Positions 48,811 to 57,901 of a stretch of 64,000 bases of DNA are shown piece by piece; the first letter of the stretch is position 1; every line of letters begins with the position of its first letter. The stretch comes from Paraphaeosphaeria minitans (lineage: Eukaryota > Ascomycota > Dothideomycetes > Pleosporales > Didymosphaeriaceae): assembly GCA_015832175.1 (NCBI GenBank), contig WJXW01000016.1, forward strand, positions 1,401,656 to 1,465,655, given 5' to 3'. The notes under the pieces are model-generated. The model was not told where the DNA came from. It searched no databases and was given only the letters and a program-made list of their open reading frames with translations. A program made the position numbers and the translations under genes.

Positions 48811-50289
48811 TAGGAGAATCCTAGTAATAATATCTAACAGACTCCTATAATATATAGTAGACTCCTTATAGGTAGTGTTATGGGGCGGCATAGTAGTAAG
48901 CTAGCCCCTAAACACTACTAACTAACTCGTATAGTTAGGATTCTAAATAAGGATTATATTCTATCTTCTCTCTCCCTATAGTGTATATATTCTTTGTGTT
49001 TATATATAAGATAAATAGTTATATATATAAGATATAGATGTAAATAGGATCTATCTATATATATAATTATAATAAGTAATATATACTTATAATTACTATT
49101 CTAGCCTACTTTACTATTTTACTCTAGTATAGAGGCCTATTAAGTATTCTCTTTAATTAGGTAGTAATATAAAGTAGAAAGCCTTACTTATCTATACTAT
49201 AGGTATATTACGCCTCTATTAAGTACTACTAGATTTTCTACTATAAAAGATTAAAGTAGAGCTACTATTTATATAGGGAACTAGTTTTATAGTAATTACT
49301 ATTAATACTATCTATCTACCTAAATATTAAAAAGTTAGTGTTATACTATAGAAAGTAATTAATGTAATTTATAGCTTTTACTAAGTAATAGTAAATATAA
49401 ATCTTTAAATTATCTACTATATACTTAAAAGGCCCTACTTAGTAATATATAATATACTATAGAAACTTAACGTTTTAGTAGTTACTAAGATTTTATTATA
49501 TTATATAGTTGTTTCTACAGGGTATATATAATAGTAGAAGTTAAATTAATATCTAGTTAATAGCACTAGGGTAACTATACTAAACTCTACCTATGGTAAG
49601 TAATAATATAGCTATCCTAGTAGGAATTACGTAAAGTATAGTAAATTTGTATAAATAAAGATAAATTAGAAAGTATAAAATAAAGGTATATAGGAGAAAT
49701 ATAAACTTATATAGACTACTATAAGCTACGAAAAATCTAGAGAAATTAATTAATATAAAAATAAGTAAGGTATTATAAATTTATGTAAATAAATATAAAG
49801 GGGAGGATAAAAAGAGTAAAACTTACTATATAAACTATAATAACATAATAAAAGTAAATATAAAACAAAGTTCTAAAATTTAAAAGCGTAATATAAGCTA
49901 ATATAAATTTATATAAACATAGGTAAAGTAAAGGGATAGAATATTAAAATATATTATATAAAATATTAGACCTTTCTATAAATAAAGGTAAGGTAAAAGG
50001 TTAGCATTATAAGATAGGTTTAATAAACTAATAAAAAGTTATATAAACTTATAAGATTTATATTAATAAATACAAAGATAGATTATATAAAGCTATAAAG
50101 ATTTATATATAGTAGTATATATTAGTATACACTACTAGAAGGTAGAGATATTAATAATAATAAAGGGTGAAATAAGATTATATAACTTTGTATAAAGTAC
50201 TATAAATATATATAAACTAGTATAATATAAGGTTATAAACTATAGTTAAGTCTTTTATAAGGGTATGTAAATTAATATAAAATAAAGTA
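48811..50289. other. AT-rich subtelomeric spacer
   Basis: There is a progressive change from transposon-like RIP DNA to extremely AT-rich DNA with frequent TATAAA and AGTA words. No ORF, RNA gene or LTR was recognised. From about 49650 onward TATAAACTTATATA-like words become dense. Confidence 0.5.
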
Positions 50290-51420
50290 AGATAACGTTA
50301 TTAAAGAGTATAAAAGATGTTTATTATTCTTGTGTTAAGTTATATAAAGTAATATAAATTATTATAAAGTAATGTAAAGCTATATAAAGTGATATAACTT
50401 TCTGTAAAGTAATGTAAGACAAGTGATTAAATATTTTATAAAGTTATACAAGGTTATATTAAGTTGTATAAAGTGATATAAAGCTATATAAAGTAATATA
50501 ACTTTCTATAAAGTAATATAACTTTCTATAAAGTAATGTAAAGCCATATAAAGTAATATAACTTTCTATAAAGTGATATATAGTGAAGGTATTAAATATT
50601 ATATAAAGTAATATAAGGTTATATTAAGTTGTATAAAGTGATGTAAAGCTATAAAAAGTGATATAAAGCTATAAAAAGTGATATAAAGCTATAAAAAGTG
50701 ATATAAAGCTATATAAAGTGATATAAAGCTATATAAAGTAATATAAGGTAATATCACTTTCTATAAAGTAATGTAGGGTAAAGTTATTAATGTTCTATAA
50801 AGTTATATAAGGTTGTGTTAAGTTGTACAAAGTGATATAAATTACTATAAAGTAATATAAAGCTATATAAAGTAGCATAACTTTCTATAAAGTGATGTAA
50901 GGTAAAGTTATTAAATATTTTATAAAGTTATATAAAGTAGTGTTAAGTTATATAAAGTAATATATATTACTATAAAGTGATGTAAAGCTATATAGAGTAA
51001 TATAACTTTCTATAAAGTAATGTAAGATGAAGTTATTAAATAATGTATAAAGTTATATAAAGTGATATAAATTATTATAAAGTGATATAAATTATTATAA
51101 AGTGATATAAATTATTATAAAGTTATATAAAGCTATATAAATTAATATAAAGCTATATAAAGTGATACAAAGTGATATAAAGTAATATAAAGCTATATAA
51201 AGTAATATAGAATAGAGTTATTAAATATGCTCTAAAGTTATTAGTTATACCAAAAAACAAACGTAGTAAGAAGAGAAAAATAAGCTTCTTATAATAAAAC
51301 TTTATATAGTAGAGAAAACTTAGGGTTTAATTAGAATAGAAATATAGTGTTATAACTAGACTAAAGGTGTACTTTTCTAGGTTAAAAGAGGGTAGGGTAG
51401 GAGAAAATTTATTCTATTCT
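50290..51420. repeat. subtelomeric AT-rich module, copy 1
   Basis: Irregular arrays of 12-30-bp words such as TATAAAGTGATATAAAGCTA and ACTTTCTATAAAGTAATGTA, punctuated by GGTAAAGTTATTAAATATT. The module closes with a conserved segment near 51230-51320 (AAACAAACGTAGTAAG, then AATAAGCTTCTTAT and TTTATATAGTAGAG). The same closing segment ends copy 2 (52420-52500) and copy 3 (63610-63680). The left edge is approximate. Confidence 0.7.
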
Positions 51421-51424
51421 AAAT

Positions 51425-52644
51425 AGTAGTATACTTTTTTATATAGTTATAAAAACTTTTACTTATTTAGTAATTATAAGTTATACTTTAAATAGTTTAT
51501 TTATTTTAAGTAGCTTATACTAATAGTACTATATAACTACTAGAGTAAAACTAAATTTAATTTTATATTAATAATTTATATTTCTATTAAAAAGAGAATA
51601 TAAAAGAAATTATTAAAGTAGTAATATTTATAAGTAGAAGTAGGACTTATAACTAATAAAACTAAATTACTAAACTATGTAGTAGATAATAAATAATTTC
51701 TAGTTATTATAAAATTAAGAAAAAAAAACTAAAGGGTTATTTTTTATTAAAGGGAAAATATATATTTCTAAAGTTATAGAAAATATAAAGTAATATAACT
51801 TTTTAAAAAGTAATATAAGGTAAAGTTATTAACTATTCTATACAGTTATAAAAGGTTGTGTTAAGCTATATAAAAGGATATAAATTATTATAAAGGGACA
51901 TAAAGCTATATAAAGTAATATGTAGTAAAGTTATTAAATATTTTATAAAGTTATATAAGGTTGTATTAAGTTATATAAAGGGATATAAATTATTATAAAG
52001 TAATATAAAGCTATATAAAGTAATATAAAGTAAAATTATATAAGGTTGTATTAAGTTATATAAAGTGACATAAATTACTATAAAGCTATATAAAGTGATA
52101 TAAAGCTATATATAGTAAAGTTATTAGATATTTTATAAAGTTATATAAAGTAATATAAATTGTGATAAAGTAATATAAAGTTATATAATATTATATAACT
52201 TTCTATAAAATAGTATAAGGTATAGTTGTTAAATATTTTATAAAGGTTTATAAAGTAGTGTTAAGTTGTATAAAGTGATATAAAGTAACATAACTTTCTA
52301 TAAAGGGATGTAAGGTGAAGTTATTAAATGTTATATAAAGTGGTATAAAGCTATATAAAGTAAAATAAAGTTATATAGAGTAATATAGGATGGACTTATT
52401 AAATGTTATTTAAAGTTATTAGTTATACTATAAAACAAACTTAGTAAGGAGAGAAGAATAAGCTTCTTATTATAAAACTTTATATAGTAGAGAAAAGTTA
52501 GGACTCTTTTAGAAAAGAGATATAATATTATAAGTAGATAAGAAGTATACTAATATAAGTTAAAAGGAGTTAAAGTAGGGAAAAATCTTAAGGTAGAATA
52601 GGAAACCCGTTTATAAGTATATAGGAGAGGTAGAATAGGAAACC
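51425..52644. repeat. subtelomeric AT-rich module, copy 2 (left flank of the helicase units)
   Basis: It aligns end to end in the same orientation with 62632-63829, starting AAATAGTAGTATACTTTTTT and ending ATAGGAAACC. It contains the same TATAAAG-type short arrays. In copy 3 the sequence after GGAAACC continues into G-rich DNA and the telomere; here it switches to CTACCCTACCC and the helicase unit, so this edge is a recombination junction. Confidence 0.85.
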
Positions 52645-52654
52645 TACCCTACCC
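52642..52654 (-). other. degenerate telomere-like C-strand tract at the junction
   Basis: ACCTACCCTACCC reads on the minus strand as GGGTAGGGTAGGT, like telomere repeats each lacking one T. It lies exactly where the subtelomeric module stops and the helicase unit starts. Confidence 0.35.
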
Positions 52655-52684
52655 AAGAGGAAGAGGCGTCGGTGGTCACAGACG

Positions 52685-52718
52685 CGCTAAGATTGGCTTA
52701 GCGTTAGGGTTAGAGTTA
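52685..52718 (+). promoter_or_regulatory. inverted-arm site plus TTAGGG-like motif, copy 1
   Basis: CGCTAA (52685-52690) and TTAGCG (52698-52703) are perfect inverted arms around a 7-bp spacer GATTGGC. Next to them lies TTAGGGTTAGAGTTA (52704-52718), two telomere-like repeats. It stands about 200 bp upstream of the start codon. It could bind a TTAGGG-recognising protein such as a Tbf1-like factor, or be a recombination site; neither is shown. Confidence 0.5.
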
Positions 52719-52914
52719 ACGAATTAGGTAGGATTTGATACCAGAAACGCGTTAGACTAGGGGCAGAAACAATCCTATTCCCCAGCTATTTCTATTTCTT
52801 TCTCATTCTAATTCATCTCAACGTAACCTCTTATACTAATCTACCATCTCTTATTCACAAAATAGGATGGTGGTGGCGCAGGGTTTAGCCATTACTTTTT
52901 ACTACTAATTCGCG

Positions 52915-55900
52915 ATGGAGTTCTGCTGGGACGCTCGAGCTTCCGCGTCAAGCCCAGCTAACAGAGTACTAACATCACCACATCAACAGAACTCTCAGCA
53001 GCAACAGCAACTAGCAGGAGAAAACTTAGCGCAAGCTAATATACAAAAGTATATTCATTTTGTTAAGGAGTACGGCGTGCTTTGCTGCAGCGAGCACAAA
53101 GCCGGCATAGAAAATCTCGATGTACATCTCCGTCAAAAGCATAGTGTACCAGTTAACGAACGGAGGAAATTCATTGAAAGCTGCGCTCTTTTGAGAAGAC
53201 AAGGGCTGGGCAGCGTTACGCTACCAGACGCTGGCGGACCGCCAATCCAGGTCCTAGGAGCGCCGTTGGACGGCTTCCAATGCAAGCAGCCAGCATGCAG
53301 CTATCTTACGCGAAACAAGGGCCAGATACGACTACACTGCAACAGTCATGGGTTAGCGTTCAAGACGGGATCAGATGCGCTCTACCAGAAGGTAAAGATG
53401 CAGTCTTTCTTCCCCGCTTCAGGACGGCAGCGGTACTTTGTAGTTTGCGTCCCCGATGTAGCGGACAGCGGAGCAGACGCTAGGGCGCATAAAGAAGAGG
53501 TGGAAGACATTCTGGCAGAGTACGCGCGAACGCAGGAGGAGAGGAAGCGGCAAGAGCAGGTGATGGATGCAGAAGTCGCAAAGACAGACAAGACAGGCTG
53601 GTGGAAGTTTACAGAGTGGCCAGAGCACTTTGCGAACCGCAACTGCGTGCACCTTGCCCACGCGATCCGGCTGCCGCGCCGGGACGAGCCCAAGCTGCAG
53701 AAGGCCGCGCGGGCTGTGGAGCAGCTGGTGGAGCAGAGCGTCCGAGGGCTGTCCTCGCTACCACGTGAGACCCGACGATGGGTGAAGAGTGCGCAGGCCA
53801 ACGAGATCCACCAGCAGCCGATAGCCCGACTGCAGAACCCAGAGAGCCAGGCGCGCTATGCTGGGTACATTGTGATGTTCGTGTGCTATGTCCTACGTAT
53901 CGTCGCCGCCGAAGAAGCGGACAAGGAGAGCGAGGACACGGAGAGTAGCGAGGGCAGCAGCACCGACGACAGCAGCGACGGCGACGGCAGCAGCAGCGAC
54001 TGCAGTGATGAGAGCCCGCCCGAGGCCCACACAGGTCGCCGAGTCAAAGTTGATCCCATGAAGGACGCGCGGGAGATGTTCCCATGGAAAGAGGACCAAA
54101 AGCTGCTGGCCACCATGCTCTGGGAGGCCCTGGACAGCAACGACGAAGCCGGCCACATCGTCCTAGTGCGCCGGATGCTTAGTACGTTCATCATGACGAC
54201 CTACATCCGCAGTCCGTTTGAGAGCGGGCTCGTTCACTTTGCTGCTGTGCTTGGGTTCGATTCAGAGACACGTCGACTGCGCACCGCGAAGAACTATTCG
54301 TATCTAGTGGCTGGGATGGTGTACTGCGTTCGGGTGATCAGTGTCGAACACCTACTTCCGCCCGCGCAACGGGAACAGCAGGGCTTGGTGGAACGTGACC
54401 ACTATCTTGACCTGAGAAAGCGCTTCCTAGCGGACGGGTCCTTCAGCCCGACGAGCCAGCTGCTTAGTCTGCTGGCCTATGGCAAGTTCATCGGCATGAA
54501 TACCGGCAACGCGGGCAACGCCTTCTGGTCAGAGGATAAGAAGATCTTCTGCCTCAACGGTAGACCCATCGTTATACACCATTTCCAGCTGATGGCCCAA
54601 GAACTGTTGACCGAGCTGGAGGACCTGCTCTGGGGTGAGCTGCTCTGGGTCCGCAGTCCCGGTCAGCGTTTCCCGATCCGGCTCGACCTGATTCAGGACG
54701 ATGTCGCGTGCACACGACGCGGCATGTCCTTTGTCACGCACGGGAACAACGGCCTGGAGAATGGCTTGCGATGGATGCTCGAACGGATGATGCAGGACGA
54801 GCAGGGTCGGAAGCTCCGCTCCGGAGATGGGACTTGGAACGTTGCACGCGTGAAGCTGTACCTGCGCAGTGTCAAGCGCTTCAAGGAGCTGGAGCTTGCC
54901 AATCTCCACATTGACGAGGGAATGCCAGGTCGGGGCACCGAGATCACGTCGATGCGGTTCCGCAACGGAGCACTGCAGGACCGCAACCTCTTCGTGATGG
55001 ACGGACAGATCATGACGGTGGTCCGTTACTACAAGTCGCAGTCGCAGTTCGACAAGCCCAAGGTCATCCCAAGGTTCCTGCCCTCGCGGCTCTCGCAGGT
55101 GCTCGTTGTGTACCTGGCGTACGTGCAGCCGTTCGAAGAGTACCTGACCGTGGAGGTGCTGGGCGGCAGCTTCACCGACTACCTGTGGGCCAACGAGCAG
55201 GGTCCGTGGCACACGGATCACCTGACGCGGGTGCTGAAGCGCGAGACGGGCAAGCACCTGGGGGTGGCGCTGAACACGCTCGACTACCGACACACGGCGG
55301 TGGGGATTGGGCGGGAGGTGGTTGGGGATGTGTTTGGGCGGGGTTACCAAGACGAGGTGGGTGAGATTGAAGAGCCCGAGGTCGACGAGGACGGTGAGAG
55401 CCCGTTGGAGCTGCAGAGCGCGCGGACGACCAAGATCGGCCTGGCCAACTACAGCGTGCCCATCGATATTGTGAAGCATCTCAGCATGCGTTCGATCGAG
55501 ACCTTCCGGCCGCTCAGTCGGCGCTGGCACGAGTTTCTAGGTGTGGATGGGCACGAGGTACGACCCAGTGCAGCCAGGAAGCGGCGATGGGAAGAAGAAG
55601 GAGACGGTCAAGACAAAGGGAGAGATGATCTCGCCGTGGTCGTGCCGCAGAAGAAAACCAAACCAGGGGGTGTCACTGCGAGTGCGATGTCTAGAGCGAT
55701 GCAGCAGGCACTTGGCCAGGCTACTGCATCGTTCAAGTCGGACGAGCAGGAACAGGCCATGTTCGCTATGGTGAACGGTCAGACACCGCTGGTGGTCGTG
55801 CTCCCCACAGGTGGAGGCAAGAGTCTGCTGTTCATGGTGCCGGCCTGCCTCGACCATGCTGGCGTGACCGTGGTTGTGGTGCCGTTCCGCGCGCTGATCG

Positions 55901-57336
55901 AGGACCTGGCAACGCGTATCCGCGCGCGCGGTATCGACTGCGTGGAATGGGTTAACCACGAGACGAACCCGGCCTCCGTCATGCTGGTTGGTGCTGATGT
56001 CGCCGGCGGCGCGGGGTTCCTGAAGTATGCCAGCTCGCTGAAGGATAAGAAGCAGCTGCAGCGGGTGGTGATTGACGAGTGCCATCTCATCATCACCTCC
56101 AGCCATTGGCGGCCGAAGCTGGCGAAGCTGCGGAATCTGCGCGTGCTTGCATGCCCGATCGTACTGCTGACGGCGACGCTACCGCCCGTGCTGGAGGGGG
56201 TGTTGGGTAGAAGCATGTTGATTCAAGCTGCCACCTACATCCGGGCCAGCACGGTGCGGCCCAACATCCGGTATTACGTGTCGTGGTGTGGGCGAGGTAA
56301 GGCCATGGAGGCAGCACTGGCCATGTGTCGACGGCGGCAGGAACAGCTGCGGGGTGGCCAGAAAGGCGTCATCTACTGCCACAGCAGGACTGCATGCGAA
56401 ATGCTGGCAGGGGCGCTGGGCTGCAAGCACTACCACGCTGGCGAGTTGGATCGAACCGAGATCCTCGCCAGCTGGCTGGACGAAGGCGGGCTCATCGTGG
56501 CAACATCAGCGCTCGGTACTGGGGTTAACTTTCCCAGCATCGTGTTCGTCTTGCACGTAGGCATGCCATGGAGCATGATCGACTACTGCCAGGAGAGTGG
56601 GCGTGCGGGGCGTAGCGGCGAGGTGGCGGACTCGGTCATCATCGTCGAGCCAGGTGAGGTGGAGAGGCGAATCCGGGAGGGTGGAGCGTCGGTGGACGTG
56701 TGCGCGATGGGCATGTTCATCGAGAGCGAAGGCTGCCGGCGCGGGAAGATGAGCGAGTACATGGATGGGCAGCGGGTAGTGTGCAGTGACATGGACTCGG
56801 CTGGGTGCGATCGATGCGGTGAGGGCCGGATCGAGTGGCAGCAGGCCCAGTCGCTCGCGGCGAGTGAGTGGCAAGAGGTGGAGGCAAGCATGGACGAGCT
56901 GCGGGCCGGGTGTGCGATATGCTGGGTGCTGGGGCGGGCAGGCTGGCAAGAGCACAGAACGATGCTGTGCACGGCGCAGCCCATGATGATGGGGAGGGAC
57001 ATGGACGAGTTCCGGCGAGGGGTGCGCGACGCTGGGAACTGCCACAGCTGTCGAAGGTGCTGGGTGAGCCAGAAGTGGTGCGCGACAGGGCAGGACGTCG
57101 CGAACTCGTGCCAGTGGCCGAACATTGTGATTCCTGTGGCCAGGGCAGCAACGGGGATTGCGGATGGGCTTGAGATCATTCGGCAGTGCGGGTTCCAGGG
57201 CGAGTGCGAGGTTTCGTGCCAGGCGTACCAGGTATGGCTTGGACAGCGCCATTGTGAACGTATCTGGGGCGAATTTCTTAGTAATGCAATGGTAGTAGCT
57301 ATAAGAGTTATTATAAAACTTAAAGAGAAGAATTAG
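52915..57336 (+). CDS. telomere-linked RecQ-family helicase with zinc fingers and recombinase-like middle domain, copy 1
   Basis: An intact, intron-free frame of 1473 codons. A zinc-finger-like region lies at residues 53-76 (CC...H...H). A C2H2 finger is at 123-145 (Cys123, Cys128, His141, His145) and an acidic Ser/Asp run at 331-366. The middle region, about 600-880, resembles a tyrosine recombinase (Arg673, Lys707, Arg792 in YRHTA, Tyr846). The RecQ core has Walker A LPTGGGKS (963-970), DECH (1054-1057), TAT (1086-1088), YCHS (1154-1157), ATSALGTGVN (1196-1205) and QESGRAGR (1226-1233). A RecQ-type zinc cluster is formed by Cys1274, 1290, 1298 and 1301. RecQ enzymes unwind DNA 3' to 5'; telomere-linked members (S. 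pombe Tlh, yeast Y' helicase as analogue) are induced when telomeres fail. The first in-frame ATG with a GCGATGG context was used. The last about 20 codons are AT-rich, suggesting a truncated C-terminus. No RIP stops. Confidence 0.92.
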   Translation: MEFCWDARASASSPANRVLTSPHQQNSQQQQQLAGENLAQANIQKYIHFVKEYGVLCCSEHKAGIENLDVHLRQKHSVPVNERRKFIESCALLRRQGLGSVTLPDAGGPPIQVLGAPLDGFQCKQPACSYLTRNKGQIRLHCNSHGLAFKTGSDALYQKVKMQSFFPASGRQRYFVVCVPDVADSGADARAHKEEVEDILAEYARTQEERKRQEQVMDAEVAKTDKTGWWKFTEWPEHFANRNCVHLAHAIRLPRRDEPKLQKAARAVEQLVEQSVRGLSSLPRETRRWVKSAQANEIHQQPIARLQNPESQARYAGYIVMFVCYVLRIVAAEEADKESEDTESSEGSSTDDSSDGDGSSSDCSDESPPEAHTGRRVKVDPMKDAREMFPWKEDQKLLATMLWEALDSNDEAGHIVLVRRMLSTFIMTTYIRSPFESGLVHFAAVLGFDSETRRLRTAKNYSYLVAGMVYCVRVISVEHLLPPAQREQQGLVERDHYLDLRKRFLADGSFSPTSQLLSLLAYGKFIGMNTGNAGNAFWSEDKKIFCLNGRPIVIHHFQLMAQELLTELEDLLWGELLWVRSPGQRFPIRLDLIQDDVACTRRGMSFVTHGNNGLENGLRWMLERMMQDEQGRKLRSGDGTWNVARVKLYLRSVKRFKELELANLHIDEGMPGRGTEITSMRFRNGALQDRNLFVMDGQIMTVVRYYKSQSQFDKPKVIPRFLPSRLSQVLVVYLAYVQPFEEYLTVEVLGGSFTDYLWANEQGPWHTDHLTRVLKRETGKHLGVALNTLDYRHTAVGIGREVVGDVFGRGYQDEVGEIEEPEVDEDGESPLELQSARTTKIGLANYSVPIDIVKHLSMRSIETFRPLSRRWHEFLGVDGHEVRPSAARKRRWEEEGDGQDKGRDDLAVVVPQKKTKPGGVTASAMSRAMQQALGQATASFKSDEQEQAMFAMVNGQTPLVVVLPTGGGKSLLFMVPACLDHAGVTVVVVPFRALIEDLATRIRARGIDCVEWVNHETNPASVMLVGADVAGGAGFLKYASSLKDKKQLQRVVIDECHLIITSSHWRPKLAKLRNLRVLACPIVLLTATLPPVLEGVLGRSMLIQAATYIRASTVRPNIRYYVSWCGRGKAMEAALAMCRRRQEQLRGGQKGVIYCHSRTACEMLAGALGCKHYHAGELDRTEILASWLDEGGLIVATSALGTGVNFPSIVFVLHVGMPWSMIDYCQESGRAGRSGEVADSVIIVEPGEVERRIREGGASVDVCAMGMFIESEGCRRGKMSEYMDGQRVVCSDMDSAGCDRCGEGRIEWQQAQSLAASEWQEVEASMDELRAGCAICWVLGRAGWQEHRTMLCTAQPMMMGRDMDEFRRGVRDAGNCHSCRRCWVSQKWCATGQDVANSCQWPNIVIPVARAATGIADGLEIIRQCGFQGECEVSCQAYQVWLGQRHCERIWGEFLSNAMVVAIRVIIKLKEKN

Positions 57337-57634
57337 GCCTAGAATATAGTACTTTACTTCTATTTTTTAAAAAATCTCACTTTGTACATATTATAGTAGA
57401 GTTAGCCTATCTATTATAGATTTTATTTTACTTTACTATATATTAGTATAATAGGATGTAAGTTTTAGAAATTATAGAAAAAATAGAAACTAGAGTCTTC
57501 TAGAAGAGTTTAGGAATTGTATAAAATAAGTAAATTTCTAAAAACCTAAGTACTAGTATTGATACTATCTTATAACTTATTAGAATTTAATAAAATTATA
57601 ATTAAACTATATTTCTACTTTTTTATAAACTTTA
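57337..57634. other. AT-rich 3' flank of helicase copy 1
   Basis: Non-coding, with base composition like the subtelomeric modules and identical to 62324-62621 as far as I can see. It probably contains the mRNA 3' end, but no single signal stands out. Confidence 0.5.
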
Positions 57635-57671
57635 CCTATCCAAGAGGAAGAGGCGTCGGTGGTCACAGACG

Positions 57672-57705
57672 CGCTAAGATTGGCTTAGCGTTAGGGTTAG
57701 AGTTA
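57672..57705 (+). promoter_or_regulatory. inverted-arm site plus TTAGGG-like motif, copy 2
   Basis: Identical to 52685-52718: CGCTAA at 57672-57677, spacer GATTGGC, TTAGCG at 57685-57690, then TTAGGGTTAGAGTTA at 57691-57705. Confidence 0.5.
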
Positions 57706-57901
57706 ACGAATTAGGTAGGATTTGATACCAGAAACGCGTTAGACTAGGGGCAGAAACAATCCTATTCCCCAGCTATTTCTATTTCTTTCTCATTCTAATT
57801 CATCTCAACGTAACCTCTTATACTAATCTACCATCTCTTATTCACAAAATAGGATGGTGGTGGCGCAGGGTTTAGCCATTACTTTTTACTACTAATTCGC
57901 G

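Larger units (their letters stand above)
52648..57634 (+). repeat. helicase unit, tandem copy 1 (4987 bp)
   Basis: This unit is repeated head-to-tail at 57635-62621, with a constant offset of 4987. Left edge: 52648-52651 CCTA matches 57635-57638, while bases further left do not. Right edge: the homology with copy 2 ends at ACC (57634-57636 against 62621-62623). It comprises about 260 bp of 5' flank, the whole gene and about 300 bp of AT-rich 3' flank. Confidence 0.93.

Noticed and set aside
1..49000. Alternative genetic code, because long frames use TAA and TAG where Gln or Trp is expected
   Set aside because: The intact helicase gene uses TAG as a stop and normal CAA/CAG for Gln. RIP C-to-T at CpA explains the pattern.
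50290..52400. CRISPR-like array of short repeats
   Set aside because: Repeats are irregular, AT-only, of variable length with no unique spacers, in a eukaryotic subtelomere.
54529..55530. 333-codon open frame on the minus strand inside helicase copy 1 (and 59516-60517 in copy 2), with many smaller ones on both strands
   Set aside because: Shadows of a GC-rich gene. The + frame carries all helicase motifs; the minus frames show no domain and mirror the same codons.
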